Below are positions 41,967 through 51,305 of a DNA stretch of 64,000 bases, piece after piece (the first letter of the stretch is position 1; every line of letters starts with the position of its first letter). The stretch is from Candidatus Nitrosotalea sinensis (GTDB lineage Archaea; Thermoproteota; Nitrososphaeria; Nitrososphaerales; Nitrosopumilaceae). The position numbers and the translations under genes are program-made. The notes under the pieces are model-generated. The model saw only the letters and a list, made by a program, of their open reading frames with translations, ran no database searches and was not told where the DNA came from. Location: assembly GCF_900143675.1 (NCBI RefSeq), contig NZ_FRFC01000003.1, positions 186,001 to 250,000 of the forward strand, read 5' to 3'.

Positions 41967-42944
41967 TTGACTTTGGTAAAATTTGCCGTTCCTAAGGGAA
42001 GCATAGAAGAAGCTACCTTCAAGATACTTGAAAGATCATGGACACGTGTAGTAAAAAGAGACAGAACTTACCGTGTCTTGCTTGATGATCCCCTCATCTC
42101 AGTAAAAATGCTACGCCCACAAGAAATTCCTAATCTTGTATTTGCAGGATTGTATGATGTAGGTATAACTGGAAGAGATTGGGTCAAGGAAACAAATTCT
42201 GATGTAGAGATACTTCTTGATCTAGAGTATGGAAAAATAAAACTTGTAGTTGCAATTCCTGACTCTTATCACTTTAAATCACTCGATGAAATGATATTGG
42301 CATACGCAAAGAAAAAGAAAATACTGAGAATATCTTCTGAGTATCTTAACACAACTGCCAAATTTATCATGCAATGCAAGAACTACAAGAAACTCTATGG
42401 TACTAAAACCCCTGTTATAGTTACACCATGGTTGAGTCAAGGTTCGAACAAAAATGTTCAGATCTTCCTCTCTTTTGGAGCAACAGAAGCAAAACCTCCG
42501 GAGGATGTTGATGCTATAGTTGATGTAACAGAAACTGGTACTACTCTGACACAAAATCAACTAAAAATTGTTGAGACTGTGGTGGAATCAACTGCAGTTC
42601 TGATAGCAAACAAAGTATCTCTAAAGGACAAATCCAAACGAGGAAAAATATATGACATTGTAACAATGTTGAGAGGTGCGGTAGAAGGAAAGAAGCATCT
42701 ACATCTGTTCTTAAATGTTAAAGAAGAAAATCTAGACAAACTGTTGCATGAGTTACCATCGCTCAAACAACCTACAATAAGTCCATTGAGTGAAAAAGGC
42801 TGGTATGGAATCAACACAGTTATTCCAAAATCTGAATTCCATAAGATGATTCCAAAACTACGAAAGATTGCACAGGGTCTAGTGGTACATGAGCCAAAAC
42901 AAATTTTGGCACTTGAGGAGATAAAACGTGATGAGGAAAGTTGA
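41967..42944 (+). CDS. hisG: ATP phosphoribosyltransferase, long form
   Basis: First enzyme of histidine synthesis. The 325 residues include the periplasmic-binding-like catalytic part (FAVPKGSIEEATF at the start, AGLYDVGITGRDWV near residue 65, VDVTETGTTLTQN near 186) and a C-terminal ACT-like regulatory domain from about 230, so this is the HisZ-independent long form, open to histidine feedback. Start is TTG. It opens the operon hisG-D-C-HAD-B-H-A-F-I. Confidence 0.94.
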   Translation: MTLVKFAVPKGSIEEATFKILERSWTRVVKRDRTYRVLLDDPLISVKMLRPQEIPNLVFAGLYDVGITGRDWVKETNSDVEILLDLEYGKIKLVVAIPDSYHFKSLDEMILAYAKKKKILRISSEYLNTTAKFIMQCKNYKKLYGTKTPVIVTPWLSQGSNKNVQIFLSFGATEAKPPEDVDAIVDVTETGTTLTQNQLKIVETVVESTAVLIANKVSLKDKSKRGKIYDIVTMLRGAVEGKKHLHLFLNVKEENLDKLLHELPSLKQPTISPLSEKGWYGINTVIPKSEFHKMIPKLRKIAQGLVVHEPKQILALEEIKRDEES

Positions 42945-44212
42945 TGAAAATCATCAATGTTTACAATGTGGATTCAATCATAGAGTCCACAAGGCCAAAA
43001 ATAGATAGCACTGCAAGGCAAAAAGTACTAGATATCATTTCTGATGTACAAAAAAGAAAGGATAAAGCTCTACAAGAATATGAAACAAAATTTAGCGGAG
43101 CTAAAATCCGCTCTCTGAAAGTTACTAGACGGGAAATAAAGTCTGCCTATTCCAAGGTGACAAAAGAACAAATTGATGGAATTAAACTTGCCAAATTTCG
43201 CCTAGAAAAATCTGAAAATGCGGTACGAAAGAAACTGGGAAATGTTTCTATAGTGATGGATGGAATTGTTATAAAAAAAACGTTTTTACCAATTGATACT
43301 GTTGGCTGTTACATTCCTGGTGGAAAGGCTCGATATCCGAGTACTGTGATAATGTCAACTGTTCCTGCAAAAGTCGCAGGAGTAAAAAAAATAGTTGCCG
43401 TATCTCCATCTTATCGAGGAAAAATAGATCCACTTACACTTGTTGCAGCAGATATCTGTGGAGTAGATGAATTCTATAAAATAGGGGGTGCTCAGGCCAT
43501 TGCAGCCCTTGCATATGGAACACAATCCATCCCCCAAGTAGACAAGATAGTGGGTCCAGGGGGTTCATTTGTTACTCTTGCCAAGTCATTACTAAGTGAA
43601 GTTGTTTCAATTGACATGATAGCAGGTCCTACAGAGCTAGCAATTGTAGCAGATGATACATCTAATGCCGATCTTGTAGCGCTTGATCTTATCTCTCAGG
43701 CAGAACACAGCCCTGATACAATGTGTTGCCTGATAACAAACTCTATACAATTGAAAAATTTAGTATTAAAATCACTTGAACAAAGGCTCTCATTTGTTAA
43801 GAGGTCTTCCATTGTAAGGGAAAGCTTGCAGCAAAATGGGTTTATTGCAATATGTAAAACTACTCAACAAATGGTTGATTTTGCAAACAAGCTTGCACCT
43901 GAACACCTTGAACTTGTGACAAGGAATTCCAGAAGACTTGCACAAGATATAAAGTCAGCTGGATTGATATTGTTGGGAGAAAATACTCCTTCATCTGCAA
44001 GCGATTATCTGTTAGGATCAAATCATGTTCTTCCAACTAATAGGTTTGGAAGAACTAGGGGCTCTCTAGGTGTACTTGATTATATGAAAATAAAAACTCA
44101 GGTAGAATCATCAAAAACCTCATTGAAAAAAATCTCAAAATATATGAAAGCCCTAACAGATGCAGAAGACTTGCCAAACCACTATGAAGCAGTAAAGGGA
44201 AGGTTGCTATGA
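42944..44212 (+). CDS. hisD: Histidinol dehydrogenase
   Basis: Oxidises histidinol to histidine in two steps. The 422-residue protein has CYIPGGKARYPSTVIMSTVPAK near residue 124 (split here: CYIPGGKARYPS then TVIMSTVPAK), KIVGPGGSFVTLAK near 203, a zinc-ligand QAEHSPDT near 256, and the C-terminal APEHLEL. The ATG at 42944 overlaps the hisG stop; the adjacent TTG is unlikely. Confidence 0.94.
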   Translation: MKIINVYNVDSIIESTRPKIDSTARQKVLDIISDVQKRKDKALQEYETKFSGAKIRSLKVTRREIKSAYSKVTKEQIDGIKLAKFRLEKSENAVRKKLGNVSIVMDGIVIKKTFLPIDTVGCYIPGGKARYPSTVIMSTVPAKVAGVKKIVAVSPSYRGKIDPLTLVAADICGVDEFYKIGGAQAIAALAYGTQSIPQVDKIVGPGGSFVTLAKSLLSEVVSIDMIAGPTELAIVADDTSNADLVALDLISQAEHSPDTMCCLITNSIQLKNLVLKSLEQRLSFVKRSSIVRESLQQNGFIAICKTTQQMVDFANKLAPEHLELVTRNSRRLAQDIKSAGLILLGENTPSSASDYLLGSNHVLPTNRFGRTRGSLGVLDYMKIKTQVESSKTSLKKISKYMKALTDAEDLPNHYEAVKGRLL

Positions 44213-45279
44213 AAAAAGATTGGTTTGTAAGAGAACTTGAGGGATATTCCAAACTTACAGGATACAAAAAACCGGAAAAATACACAGGTGCAATAAAGCT
44301 TGATTCCAATGAAAATTATGCAGTACCAAAAGAATTTCTTGAATCTATGATGAGTAAGGCAAGAGAGCGTATTGATATTAGAGAATATCCATTGGGGGGA
44401 ACAGAAAAACTAGTAGAAGAAATTTCAAAGTATCTCAAGATGCCTAAAGAAATGATTGGAGTTGGAAACGGTTCTGATCAAATAATTGATCTTTTCCTCA
44501 GTAATTTCGCATCCAAGGCCACAAAAATTCTGACCTCAGATCCAACTTTTGGATTCTTTGAAGAACGCTGTAAATTATATGGAATTTCTACAATAAAAAT
44601 TCCCTTTGACAAAAACATGATGCTTGATCTGGACAAGTTTTTGTCAAACTCAAAGAAAGCTGATATTTTGTATCTTGATACGCCTAACAATCCAACTGGA
44701 TTCCAATTCCCAAGAAAAGACCTGGAAAAACTAGTGCGGGAATTCAAAGGCCTTGTAATAATAGATGAAGCATATGTGGAATTTTCTGATTATTCGATTG
44801 TTGAATTGACTAGAAAAGTGAACAATCTCATTGTGCTTAGAACACTATCCAAGTCATTTGGCCTGGCAGGGTTGAGAATAGGATATTTTGTTGCAAATGC
44901 ACGAATAATTGACACATTCACAAGAGTAATTCAGTACCCTTATCCACTAAACACATTTGCAATAGAAGTTGGCATATTATCTCTTAAACAATCAAAGTAT
45001 TTTGAAGATGTAGCATGTCTTATTAAGAAAGAACGTTCAAGAATCATCTCAAATCTTCAGCAAATGAAAATATTCTCGGTATTTGATTCGAAAGCAAATT
45101 TTGTTCTCTTTGCAACTGGTGGTTCTGGTCAACGAATCTACAAGGCTTTACTTGAACAAGGTATTTCGATAAAGAATCTTGGTAAAATTGGAAAATACGA
45201 TGGATGTCTACGAGTTACCGTGGGATCAGAAGAAATGAACTCTAGATTTCTCACAGCCATACGGGATTTGCTAAATTGA
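44209..45279 (+). CDS. hisC: Histidinol-phosphate aminotransferase
   Basis: PLP aminotransferase acting on imidazole-acetol phosphate. The 356-residue protein has LDSNENYAVP near residue 31, GVGNGSDQII at 84-93, TPNNPTG near 158, and the Schiff-base lysine K215 in LSKSFGLAGLRIGY. It overlaps hisD and the HAD gene by 4 bases each. The paralog at 18713 belongs to the B12 cluster. Confidence 0.94.
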   Translation: MKKDWFVRELEGYSKLTGYKKPEKYTGAIKLDSNENYAVPKEFLESMMSKARERIDIREYPLGGTEKLVEEISKYLKMPKEMIGVGNGSDQIIDLFLSNFASKATKILTSDPTFGFFEERCKLYGISTIKIPFDKNMMLDLDKFLSNSKKADILYLDTPNNPTGFQFPRKDLEKLVREFKGLVIIDEAYVEFSDYSIVELTRKVNNLIVLRTLSKSFGLAGLRIGYFVANARIIDTFTRVIQYPYPLNTFAIEVGILSLKQSKYFEDVACLIKKERSRIISNLQQMKIFSVFDSKANFVLFATGGSGQRIYKALLEQGISIKNLGKIGKYDGCLRVTVGSEEMNSRFLTAIRDLLN

Positions 45280-46256
45280 CTCTACAGGAGATTGCAGAGG
45301 GAATGATGATAAATCCAGAAAAAATTCCAGTAATGAAAAAACTAGATTCTATAGTGTTTGATTGTGATGGAGTTCTTATTGATATCACAAAATCATATGA
45401 TCTAGCCATACAAAAAACTGTAGACTATATAGTACAAAAGATGGCTCACATAAACCAATCAGGTCTTGTTACAAAACAGATGATAGAAGGATTCAAAGCT
45501 AGTGGTGGCTTTAATGATGAAATTGATGTTACATATGCATTAATACTTGGTGTAGTTGCAGCACAAAAAAGAAACGAACCATTCCACAAATTTGTTTGCC
45601 AATTAATTGAGAATGCAGATCAAACTGGTATCAAATCAGTTGAAAAATATCTTGATTCTATAAATGCAGATGTTTCAGATATTAGAAAGACACTGTCATA
45701 TCCAAGCCCAAAATTTCAAAACCCTCTATCCTCAATCTTTGATGAGATTTTTTATGGTTCTGAGCTATATCTACAACTCTATAAGAGAAAACCTCAATTC
45801 TTTGATGGTCCTGGACTAATTGAAAATGATGTAGTTCTTTTGAGCAGAGACCTTGTACAGAAACTTCATGTAAAATTTGGTAACAAATTAGCAATTGTAA
45901 CAGGGCGCGGTCACTTGTCTGCAAAATATTCACTAAAGGGTCTTTTTGATGCGTTTGATCTACACAACTCGAAATTTCTTGAGGATGAGCCTCGTGAAAT
46001 GGCAAAACCAAATCCCCAATCCCTTATATCTGCAATAAAGGGCATGAATGGAAAAAACGCGCTATATGTAGGTGACTCCATGGAAGACTATATCATGGCC
46101 CATAAAGCCAATGAACATGGTGTATCAACAATATTCTGTGGGATATATGGCACTAGTAAAGATCCTCAGGCAAAAAGAACACTATTTGAGAGCATAAATG
46201 CAGATATCATAATAAAATCAATAGATCTAATTCCGAATACATTAAATCTGGTCTAG
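45276..46256 (+). CDS. HAD-superfamily phosphatase in the his operon, candidate histidinol-phosphatase
   Basis: A 326-residue HAD hydrolase. FDCDGVLID gives nucleophile D29 and acid D31, VTGRG gives T209, a lysine follows in MAKPNPQ, and VGDSMEDY gives D267, so all four HAD motifs are present. A large helical cap (about residues 40-190) sits between motifs 1 and 2. The operon has no HisB-N-type or PHP-type histidinol phosphatase, and this gene sits between hisC (which makes histidinol phosphate) and hisB, overlapping hisC by 4 bases. That supports the role, but it is inference. TTG start. Confidence 0.78.
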   Translation: MTLQEIAEGMMINPEKIPVMKKLDSIVFDCDGVLIDITKSYDLAIQKTVDYIVQKMAHINQSGLVTKQMIEGFKASGGFNDEIDVTYALILGVVAAQKRNEPFHKFVCQLIENADQTGIKSVEKYLDSINADVSDIRKTLSYPSPKFQNPLSSIFDEIFYGSELYLQLYKRKPQFFDGPGLIENDVVLLSRDLVQKLHVKFGNKLAIVTGRGHLSAKYSLKGLFDAFDLHNSKFLEDEPREMAKPNPQSLISAIKGMNGKNALYVGDSMEDYIMAHKANEHGVSTIFCGIYGTSKDPQAKRTLFESINADIIIKSIDLIPNTLNLV

Positions 46257-46287
46257 GCATAAATCCATTCTCTACTCGGGGATTTTA

Positions 46288-46875
46288 ATGAAGTCTAGAA
46301 AAGCACACGTTAATAGAAAAACTAAGGAAACCGAGGTACTAGTCGAGGTAGATCTTGATGGAACTGGAAAGATATCTGTAAAGACAGGACTAGCGTTTCT
46401 TGATCACCTCATTATATCGATGTCAAAACATGCCATGATGGACTTGAAATTAATTGCCAAATCAATGGATGGGATAGACCACCACCTAATAGAGGATACA
46501 GCTATTACACTTGGAGCTGCAATGGACCAATCACTGGGTGATAGAGCTGGTATTGTGAGATTTGGTCATGCTTCAGTACCTATGGATGAGTCACTTGCAG
46601 AAGCATCACTTGATCTAGTAAAAAGACAATATCAACAAATTGAACTATCTATAAAAAGAAATCAAATCGAAGAGATTTCTAGAGAAGATCTTGAACATTT
46701 TTTCAGATCACTTGCTCAGAATCTAAACATCTGTATGCACGTATCTGTAAAGTACGGAGAAAATGATCACCACAAGATAGAATCTGCAATAAAGGCATTT
46801 GCAGTAGCCTGGCGAACTGCAGCAGGATATGATTCCAAACAAAAAGGAATACCTAGTACAAAAGGTGCCATGTGA
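46288..46875 (+). CDS. hisB: Imidazoleglycerol-phosphate dehydratase
   Basis: Dehydrates imidazoleglycerol phosphate. The 195-residue mono-functional enzyme has the manganese-site motifs [15 protein letters not shown] near residue 61 and [13 protein letters not shown] near 157, and the conserved FLDHL near 33. No phosphatase domain is fused. The 3' end overlaps hisH (ATGA). Confidence 0.94.
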   Translation: MKSRKAHVNRKTKETEVLVEVDLDGTGKISVKTGLAFLDHLIISMSKHAMMDLKLIAKSMDGIDHHLIEDTAITLGAAMDQSLGDRAGIVRFGHASVPMDESLAEASLDLVKRQYQQIELSIKRNQIEEISREDLEHFFRSLAQNLNICMHVSVKYGENDHHKIESAIKAFAVAWRTAAGYDSKQKGIPSTKGAM

Positions 46876-47480
46876 TGGTCAAGGTAGCTATATTTGATTA
46901 TGGGGCAGGGAACATATTCAGCCTAAAATCATCACTTGAAAAAAATGAAGCAGAAGTTGACATCATAACTAATCTCAAAAAAATAAAAAACTATTCGGGA
47001 TTACTCTTGCCTGGAGTTGGAAACTTTGATCCTGCGATAACCAGTTTGAATACATCAAAGGTGGCATTTCAAGATCTGGTTAAGGATCAAATCCCAATAC
47101 TTGGAATATGTCTTGGAATGGAGATGTTCTTTGAGAAGAGTGAGGAAGGAAAGTTATCAGGACTGGGAGTCTTTGATGGAGAGGTAGTTATTCTTCCAAA
47201 TAAATTCAAGATTCCACATATGGGATGGAATGATCTACAAATCAAAAAACCCAGTGTCTTGTTAGATGGAGTGAAGGAGGGTTCATGGGTTTATTTTGTC
47301 CATTCCTATAGAGTAAAACCGAAAAATGAAGACATCATAAAGGCAGACTCTGATTACGGAATAAATGTACCTGCAGTGATTGAAGACAACACCCTATTTG
47401 GAACACAATTTCATCCTGAAAAATCAGGAAAAGTTGGTTCTATGATGATAAAGAACTTTTTACGAGTGTGTAAAAAGTGA
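46875..47480 (+). CDS. hisH: Imidazole glycerol phosphate synthase, glutaminase subunit
   Basis: Supplies ammonia to HisF. The 201-residue class I glutaminase has FDYGAGN near residue 7, LPGVGNF near 46, the nucleophile Cys in GICLGMEMF near 80, and the FHPEKSG His-Glu pair near 184. The ATG at 46875 is preferred over the GTG just before it because of the overlapping stop-start. Confidence 0.94.
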   Translation: MVKVAIFDYGAGNIFSLKSSLEKNEAEVDIITNLKKIKNYSGLLLPGVGNFDPAITSLNTSKVAFQDLVKDQIPILGICLGMEMFFEKSEEGKLSGLGVFDGEVVILPNKFKIPHMGWNDLQIKKPSVLLDGVKEGSWVYFVHSYRVKPKNEDIIKADSDYGINVPAVIEDNTLFGTQFHPEKSGKVGSMMIKNFLRVCKK

Positions 47481-48184
47481 AAATAATTCCAGCAATTGAC
47501 ATTATGGACAATAAGGTAGTACGACTTGTAAAAGGAGATCCTAAAAACAAGACCGTGTACAGCTCAGACCCTGTTAGCATAGCAAAAAAATGGGAAAAAT
47601 CTGGTGCAGATATGCTTCATGTAGTAGACTTGGATGCCACACTTGGCATTGGTTCTAACCTTCAAACAATCAAAAAGATCGCCGAGTCTGTTTCAATACC
47701 TATAGAATCTGCAGGAGGACTGCGTACTAAAGAAACAATAGAAAACGCACTTGAATTCTCCTCAAGAGTAGTTCTAGGAACTGTTGCCTTTAAGAATAAA
47801 CAAATTTTGGATGAAATATCTGCAAAATATCGAAAAGAGAGAATTGTAATATCAGCAGATCAGATGGGAGGAAAAATAGTAGTAAGTGGTTGGACGGAAA
47901 GTACTGGTATAGAACTTGAACAAGGACTTCAAAATTTTATAAATCAAGGATATTCTCATTTTCTTATAACAACTGTGGAACGAGATGGAACACTCAATGG
48001 CCCAGATCTTGATACGCTAACAAAATCATGCAAGTTACCAAATACACATGTTATTGCCAGCGGAGGAATTTCTAGTCTACATGATATAACAAACGTTAAG
48101 AAGTGTGGGGCCTTTGGTGTAATTCTTGGTAAGGCATTATATGATGGAAAAATATCTGTGGGGGAGGCCAAGGCTCTAGCATGA
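47477..48184 (+). CDS. hisA: ProFAR isomerase
   Basis: TIM-barrel isomerase of the histidine pathway. The 235-residue protein has the catalytic Asp in [16 protein letters not shown] near residue 5, VVDLDATLG near 52, ESAGGLR near 77 and the second phosphate site ASGGISS near 194. GTG start overlapping the hisH stop. Confidence 0.94.
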   Translation: MKIIPAIDIMDNKVVRLVKGDPKNKTVYSSDPVSIAKKWEKSGADMLHVVDLDATLGIGSNLQTIKKIAESVSIPIESAGGLRTKETIENALEFSSRVVLGTVAFKNKQILDEISAKYRKERIVISADQMGGKIVVSGWTESTGIELEQGLQNFINQGYSHFLITTVERDGTLNGPDLDTLTKSCKLPNTHVIASGGISSLHDITNVKKCGAFGVILGKALYDGKISVGEAKALA

Positions 48185-48984
48185 CTTTAACCAAGAGAGT
48201 AATTCCATGTCTTGATGTTGATAACGGCAGAGTAGTAAAAGGAATGCATTTTAAATCAATAAAAGATGCGGGAGACCCAGTGTTGCTTGCAGAAAAATAT
48301 AGTCAAGAAGGTGCTGACGAACTGGTCTTTCTTGATATTACTGCATCAGAACAGCAACGAGAGACAATCAAAAGCCTTGTTAAAAAAGTAGCACAAGTCA
48401 TTGATATACCATTTACTGTAGGTGGAGGAGTAAAGACACTACAGGACGCGCGTGACATTCTTCTCAGTGGTGCTGATAAAGTTGCTATAAACACGGGAGC
48501 AGTAAAAAATCCAGAAATAATAACAAAATTGATGGAAATTTTTGGAAAACAGTGCATAGTAATAGCTATGGATGTACGACGTAATTTTGAGATAAAAGAA
48601 GGCAAACATATCTTCGAATCTGATTCAAAAAAATTCTGGTTCGAAGTTTTCATCTATGGAGGGAAAACTCCTACAGGTCTTGATGCTATAGAGTGGGCAA
48701 AAGAAGTAGAAAGACGTGGTGCAGGAGAAATTCTACTGACAAGCATCGACATGGATGGAACAAAAGAGGGTTATGATGTTCAACTGATTCAAGAAATAGT
48801 AAATACTGTAAACATACCTGTTGTGGCATCAGGGGGATGTGGAAAACCAAAACACATGCTTGACGTATTTTTACAAACTAATGTAGATGCCGCTCTTGCC
48901 GCATCCATATTTCACTACAAGACTCACTCAGTAGATAGGGTAAAAGAATATCTAAAAGAGAATGGGGTACCTGTAAGACTATAA
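48181..48984 (+). CDS. hisF: Imidazole glycerol phosphate synthase, cyclase subunit
   Basis: Forms imidazoleglycerol phosphate and AICAR with HisH. The 267-residue TIM barrel has the catalytic [12 protein letters not shown] near residue 10, LVFLDITAS near 48, PFTVGGGV near 79, [15 protein letters not shown] near 181, and ASGGCGKP near 215. It overlaps hisA by 4 bases. Confidence 0.95.
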   Translation: MTLTKRVIPCLDVDNGRVVKGMHFKSIKDAGDPVLLAEKYSQEGADELVFLDITASEQQRETIKSLVKKVAQVIDIPFTVGGGVKTLQDARDILLSGADKVAINTGAVKNPEIITKLMEIFGKQCIVIAMDVRRNFEIKEGKHIFESDSKKFWFEVFIYGGKTPTGLDAIEWAKEVERRGAGEILLTSIDMDGTKEGYDVQLIQEIVNTVNIPVVASGGCGKPKHMLDVFLQTNVDAALAASIFHYKTHSVDRVKEYLKENGVPVRL

Positions 48985-49018
48985 CAGAAAAATAGGGCAT
49001 ACAAGAAGAGATGGTGTG

Positions 49019-49348
49019 ATGAATAAAAAAATAGGCGATATTGATTTTGCAAAAAGTGATGGTCTTGTGCCTGTAATAGTGCAAGATGTAAATTCTAAAG
49101 AGGTCTTGACTCTTGCATATGCAAATAAAGAATCACTTGAGCTTACACAAAAAACTGGTAATTCATGGTTCTGGAGTAGATCCAGAAATAAATTGTGGAT
49201 GAAAGGAGAAGAATCTGGAAATGTACAAAAAGTAAAAGAGGTACTAGTTGACTGTGACTCTGATGCTATCATATATCTTGTGGAACCGAGTGGACCTGCA
49301 TGCCATACTGGAGATCGTGTATGCTTTCACAATATCCTTGAAAAATAA
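49019..49348 (+). CDS. hisI: Phosphoribosyl-AMP cyclohydrolase
   Basis: Opens the purine ring of phosphoribosyl-AMP. The 109-residue protein has [15 protein letters not shown] near residue 57, the metal-binding VDCDSDA near 82, and [12 protein letters not shown] near 95. It carries no HisE (pyrophosphatase) domain, and no separate hisE is seen in the operon. ATG at 49019; GTG three bases earlier is possible. Confidence 0.93.
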   Translation: MNKKIGDIDFAKSDGLVPVIVQDVNSKEVLTLAYANKESLELTQKTGNSWFWSRSRNKLWMKGEESGNVQKVKEVLVDCDSDAIIYLVEPSGPACHTGDRVCFHNILEK

Positions 49349-49350
49349 TT

Positions 49351-49854
49351 TTAGCAGGGACTTAATCCTTTAGGAACTGGAGCCAAGCCTGAACTTTTCT
49401 CTTCTCCTGGTATGTACTCGTTTACGATCTCAAATGGTATTGCTTTGTAAGGCACTCCTCTAAATACTACATTCCATGTGCCAACCAAATCTGTTGCATT
49501 GCATAATGCTATACTTCTCTCAGTTGTAGGTTTGAAGAATTGTTTAAAGTTAGACTTGAGCGTACCATTAAATGGGATCTTTGTAAACGTGTCTCCCTTT
49601 GGATCAACAATATCAATTTCTCCAGCTTCGGTTGGTTGTAATCCGCTTACTATCATGAAAATATTTTCTCCTAATTTGTACTGATTCTTATTGATTGAGA
49701 ATGGTCCTGATACCACCCATTTCCACTGTCTAGATTCTATTTCTTGTTGTTGATAATAAGAATAAACTGAAATTGCAACTATGCCTACAACTATAGCTAA
49801 AGCAATTATTTTTCCAGTATGCTTCTTCTTTTTCGCTCTCTCTCTTATCTTCAA
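49351..49854 (-). CDS. Membrane-anchored protein with external domain, unknown
   Basis: A 167-residue protein: a very basic start (KIRERAKKKKHTGK), one membrane segment (IIALAIVVGIVAISVYSYY), then an external beta-rich domain with GENIFMIVSGLQP near residue 63 and WNVVFRGVPYKAIPFEI near 127. Two Cys, one in ALCNAT and one at the C-terminus, could form a disulphide. I do not recognise the function. Start TTG. It converges on hisI. Confidence 0.6.
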   Translation of the reverse strand: MKIRERAKKKKHTGKIIALAIVVGIVAISVYSYYQQQEIESRQWKWVVSGPFSINKNQYKLGENIFMIVSGLQPTEAGEIDIVDPKGDTFTKIPFNGTLKSNFKQFFKPTTERSIALCNATDLVGTWNVVFRGVPYKAIPFEIVNEYIPGEEKSSGLAPVPKGLSPC

Positions 49855-50001
49855 TTTTTAATTTTCATTCTTACTATATCATTAATATTTCTTCTAATTC
49901 TAAAAAATTTATAAAATTCTATAATTCCAAAAATTTCTATATTGTTCTCTCTCTTACTTTTTGATCTTTTTGCAATTAAAGTTAGATTTGTATTAATTTT
50001 T

Positions 50002-50030
50002 ACTTAATTATAGTATTTTAGAAATTAAGT
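50002..50030. repeat. Inverted repeat in AT-rich intergenic region
   Basis: ACTTAAT (50002-50008) and ATTAAGT (50024-50030) form a 7-bp inverted repeat about 60 bases before the thrC start. The surrounding 233-base gap (49855-50087) is extremely AT-rich and holds two near-copies of TAATTC(T/C)AAAAA-type sequence at 49896 and 49922. I see no gene in it. Confidence 0.35.
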
Positions 50031-50087
50031 ATAGCTTAAATTAATATTAGGATTTTTTATCTACTATTTTACAAAGTCAGAATTATC

Positions 50088-51305
50088 TTGGGAAAAATCA
50101 AGTTTCTACAATGTAGGGAATGCAAAAAAGAATACGCACCTACCTTCAAGTATATCTGTGAAGAATGTTTTGGTCCTCTTGATGTATGCTATGATTTTCC
50201 ATCTGTGAACAAGGATTCATTTTCAAATCGTGAGCACACATACTGGAGATATCATGAACTACTACCAATTGAATCAAAATCTAACATTGTAAGCATAGGT
50301 GCAGGTATGACGCCTTTGATTAGGGCAGAAAAACTTGGTAAATCTCTTGGACTAAATAATCTCTACATAAAAAATGACTCGGTAAATCCCACTTTTTCAT
50401 TCAAAGATAGACCTGCAGGTGTTGCTGTTTCAAAAGCAAAAGAATTTGGTTTATCTGCAGTAGGATGTGCATCCACTGGAAACTTGGCATCTGCCACTGC
50501 AGCACATGCAGCTAAAGGAGATTTTCCATGTTATATTTTTGCACCAAGTGATATAGAACATGCAAAGATCACTCAAGCTCTCTCTTATGGTGCTAATTTC
50601 ATCTCAGTTGACGGTACATATGATGATGCAAATAGAATTGCTGCACAGATAGGAGATAGTAAAGGAATAGGAATAGTAAACATAAACATGCGTTCCTACT
50701 ATGTTGAGGGATCAAAAACATTGGCATATGAAGTAGCAGAACAACTTGGATGGAAAGTACCGGATCAATTGATTGTCCCTGTGGGAAGCGGTGCAATGTT
50801 AAATGCCATCTGTAAAGGATTTGAAGAACTGGAAAGTGTTTCATTACTGAATAATGTATCTAATATGCACATGATTGCAGCTCAGCCACATGGATGTGCA
50901 CCAATCGTTGATGCTTTCAAGAAACATCTCTCAGAAGTAACTCCTGTTGAAGCTCCTGATACAATTGCAAAAAGCTTGGCAATAGGAGATCCTGGTGATG
51001 GCCAATACGTATTACGACGTCTAAAACAATATAATGGATTTGCAGAAGAATCTAATAACAAAGAAATCTTGGATGCTATACTGTTGCTTGCCAAGACTGA
51101 AGGTATATTCACAGAACCTGCAGGAGGTGTCTCTGTTGCTGTTCTGAAAAAAATGGTTGATGAAGGAAAAATTGACAAAAATGACCACACTGTATGCTAT
51201 GTAACAGGTAACGGACTAAAAACAACAGAGGTTATGATGGATGTATTGTCAAAACCCCAAGTGATGCAGGCCGACGTTGGAAAAATATTGGCATTGGTGA
51301 GATAA
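50088..51305 (+). CDS. thrC: Threonine synthase-type PLP enzyme
   Basis: A 405-residue fold-type II PLP enzyme with an N-terminal zinc ribbon (C9, C12, C24, C27) seen in archaeal threonine synthases. The PLP lysine K106 is in NPTFSFKDRPAG, and STGNLASATAAHAA near residue 125 binds the cofactor phosphate. Threonine synthase turns homoserine phosphate into threonine. The related enzymes CysM and MetY-type partners take sulphur from ThiS-like carriers; the ThiS-ThiF fusion directly downstream makes a sulphur link worth considering. TTG start. Confidence 0.88.
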   Translation: MGKIKFLQCRECKKEYAPTFKYICEECFGPLDVCYDFPSVNKDSFSNREHTYWRYHELLPIESKSNIVSIGAGMTPLIRAEKLGKSLGLNNLYIKNDSVNPTFSFKDRPAGVAVSKAKEFGLSAVGCASTGNLASATAAHAAKGDFPCYIFAPSDIEHAKITQALSYGANFISVDGTYDDANRIAAQIGDSKGIGIVNINMRSYYVEGSKTLAYEVAEQLGWKVPDQLIVPVGSGAMLNAICKGFEELESVSLLNNVSNMHMIAAQPHGCAPIVDAFKKHLSEVTPVEAPDTIAKSLAIGDPGDGQYVLRRLKQYNGFAEESNNKEILDAILLLAKTEGIFTEPAGGVSVAVLKKMVDEGKIDKNDHTVCYVTGNGLKTTEVMMDVLSKPQVMQADVGKILALVR

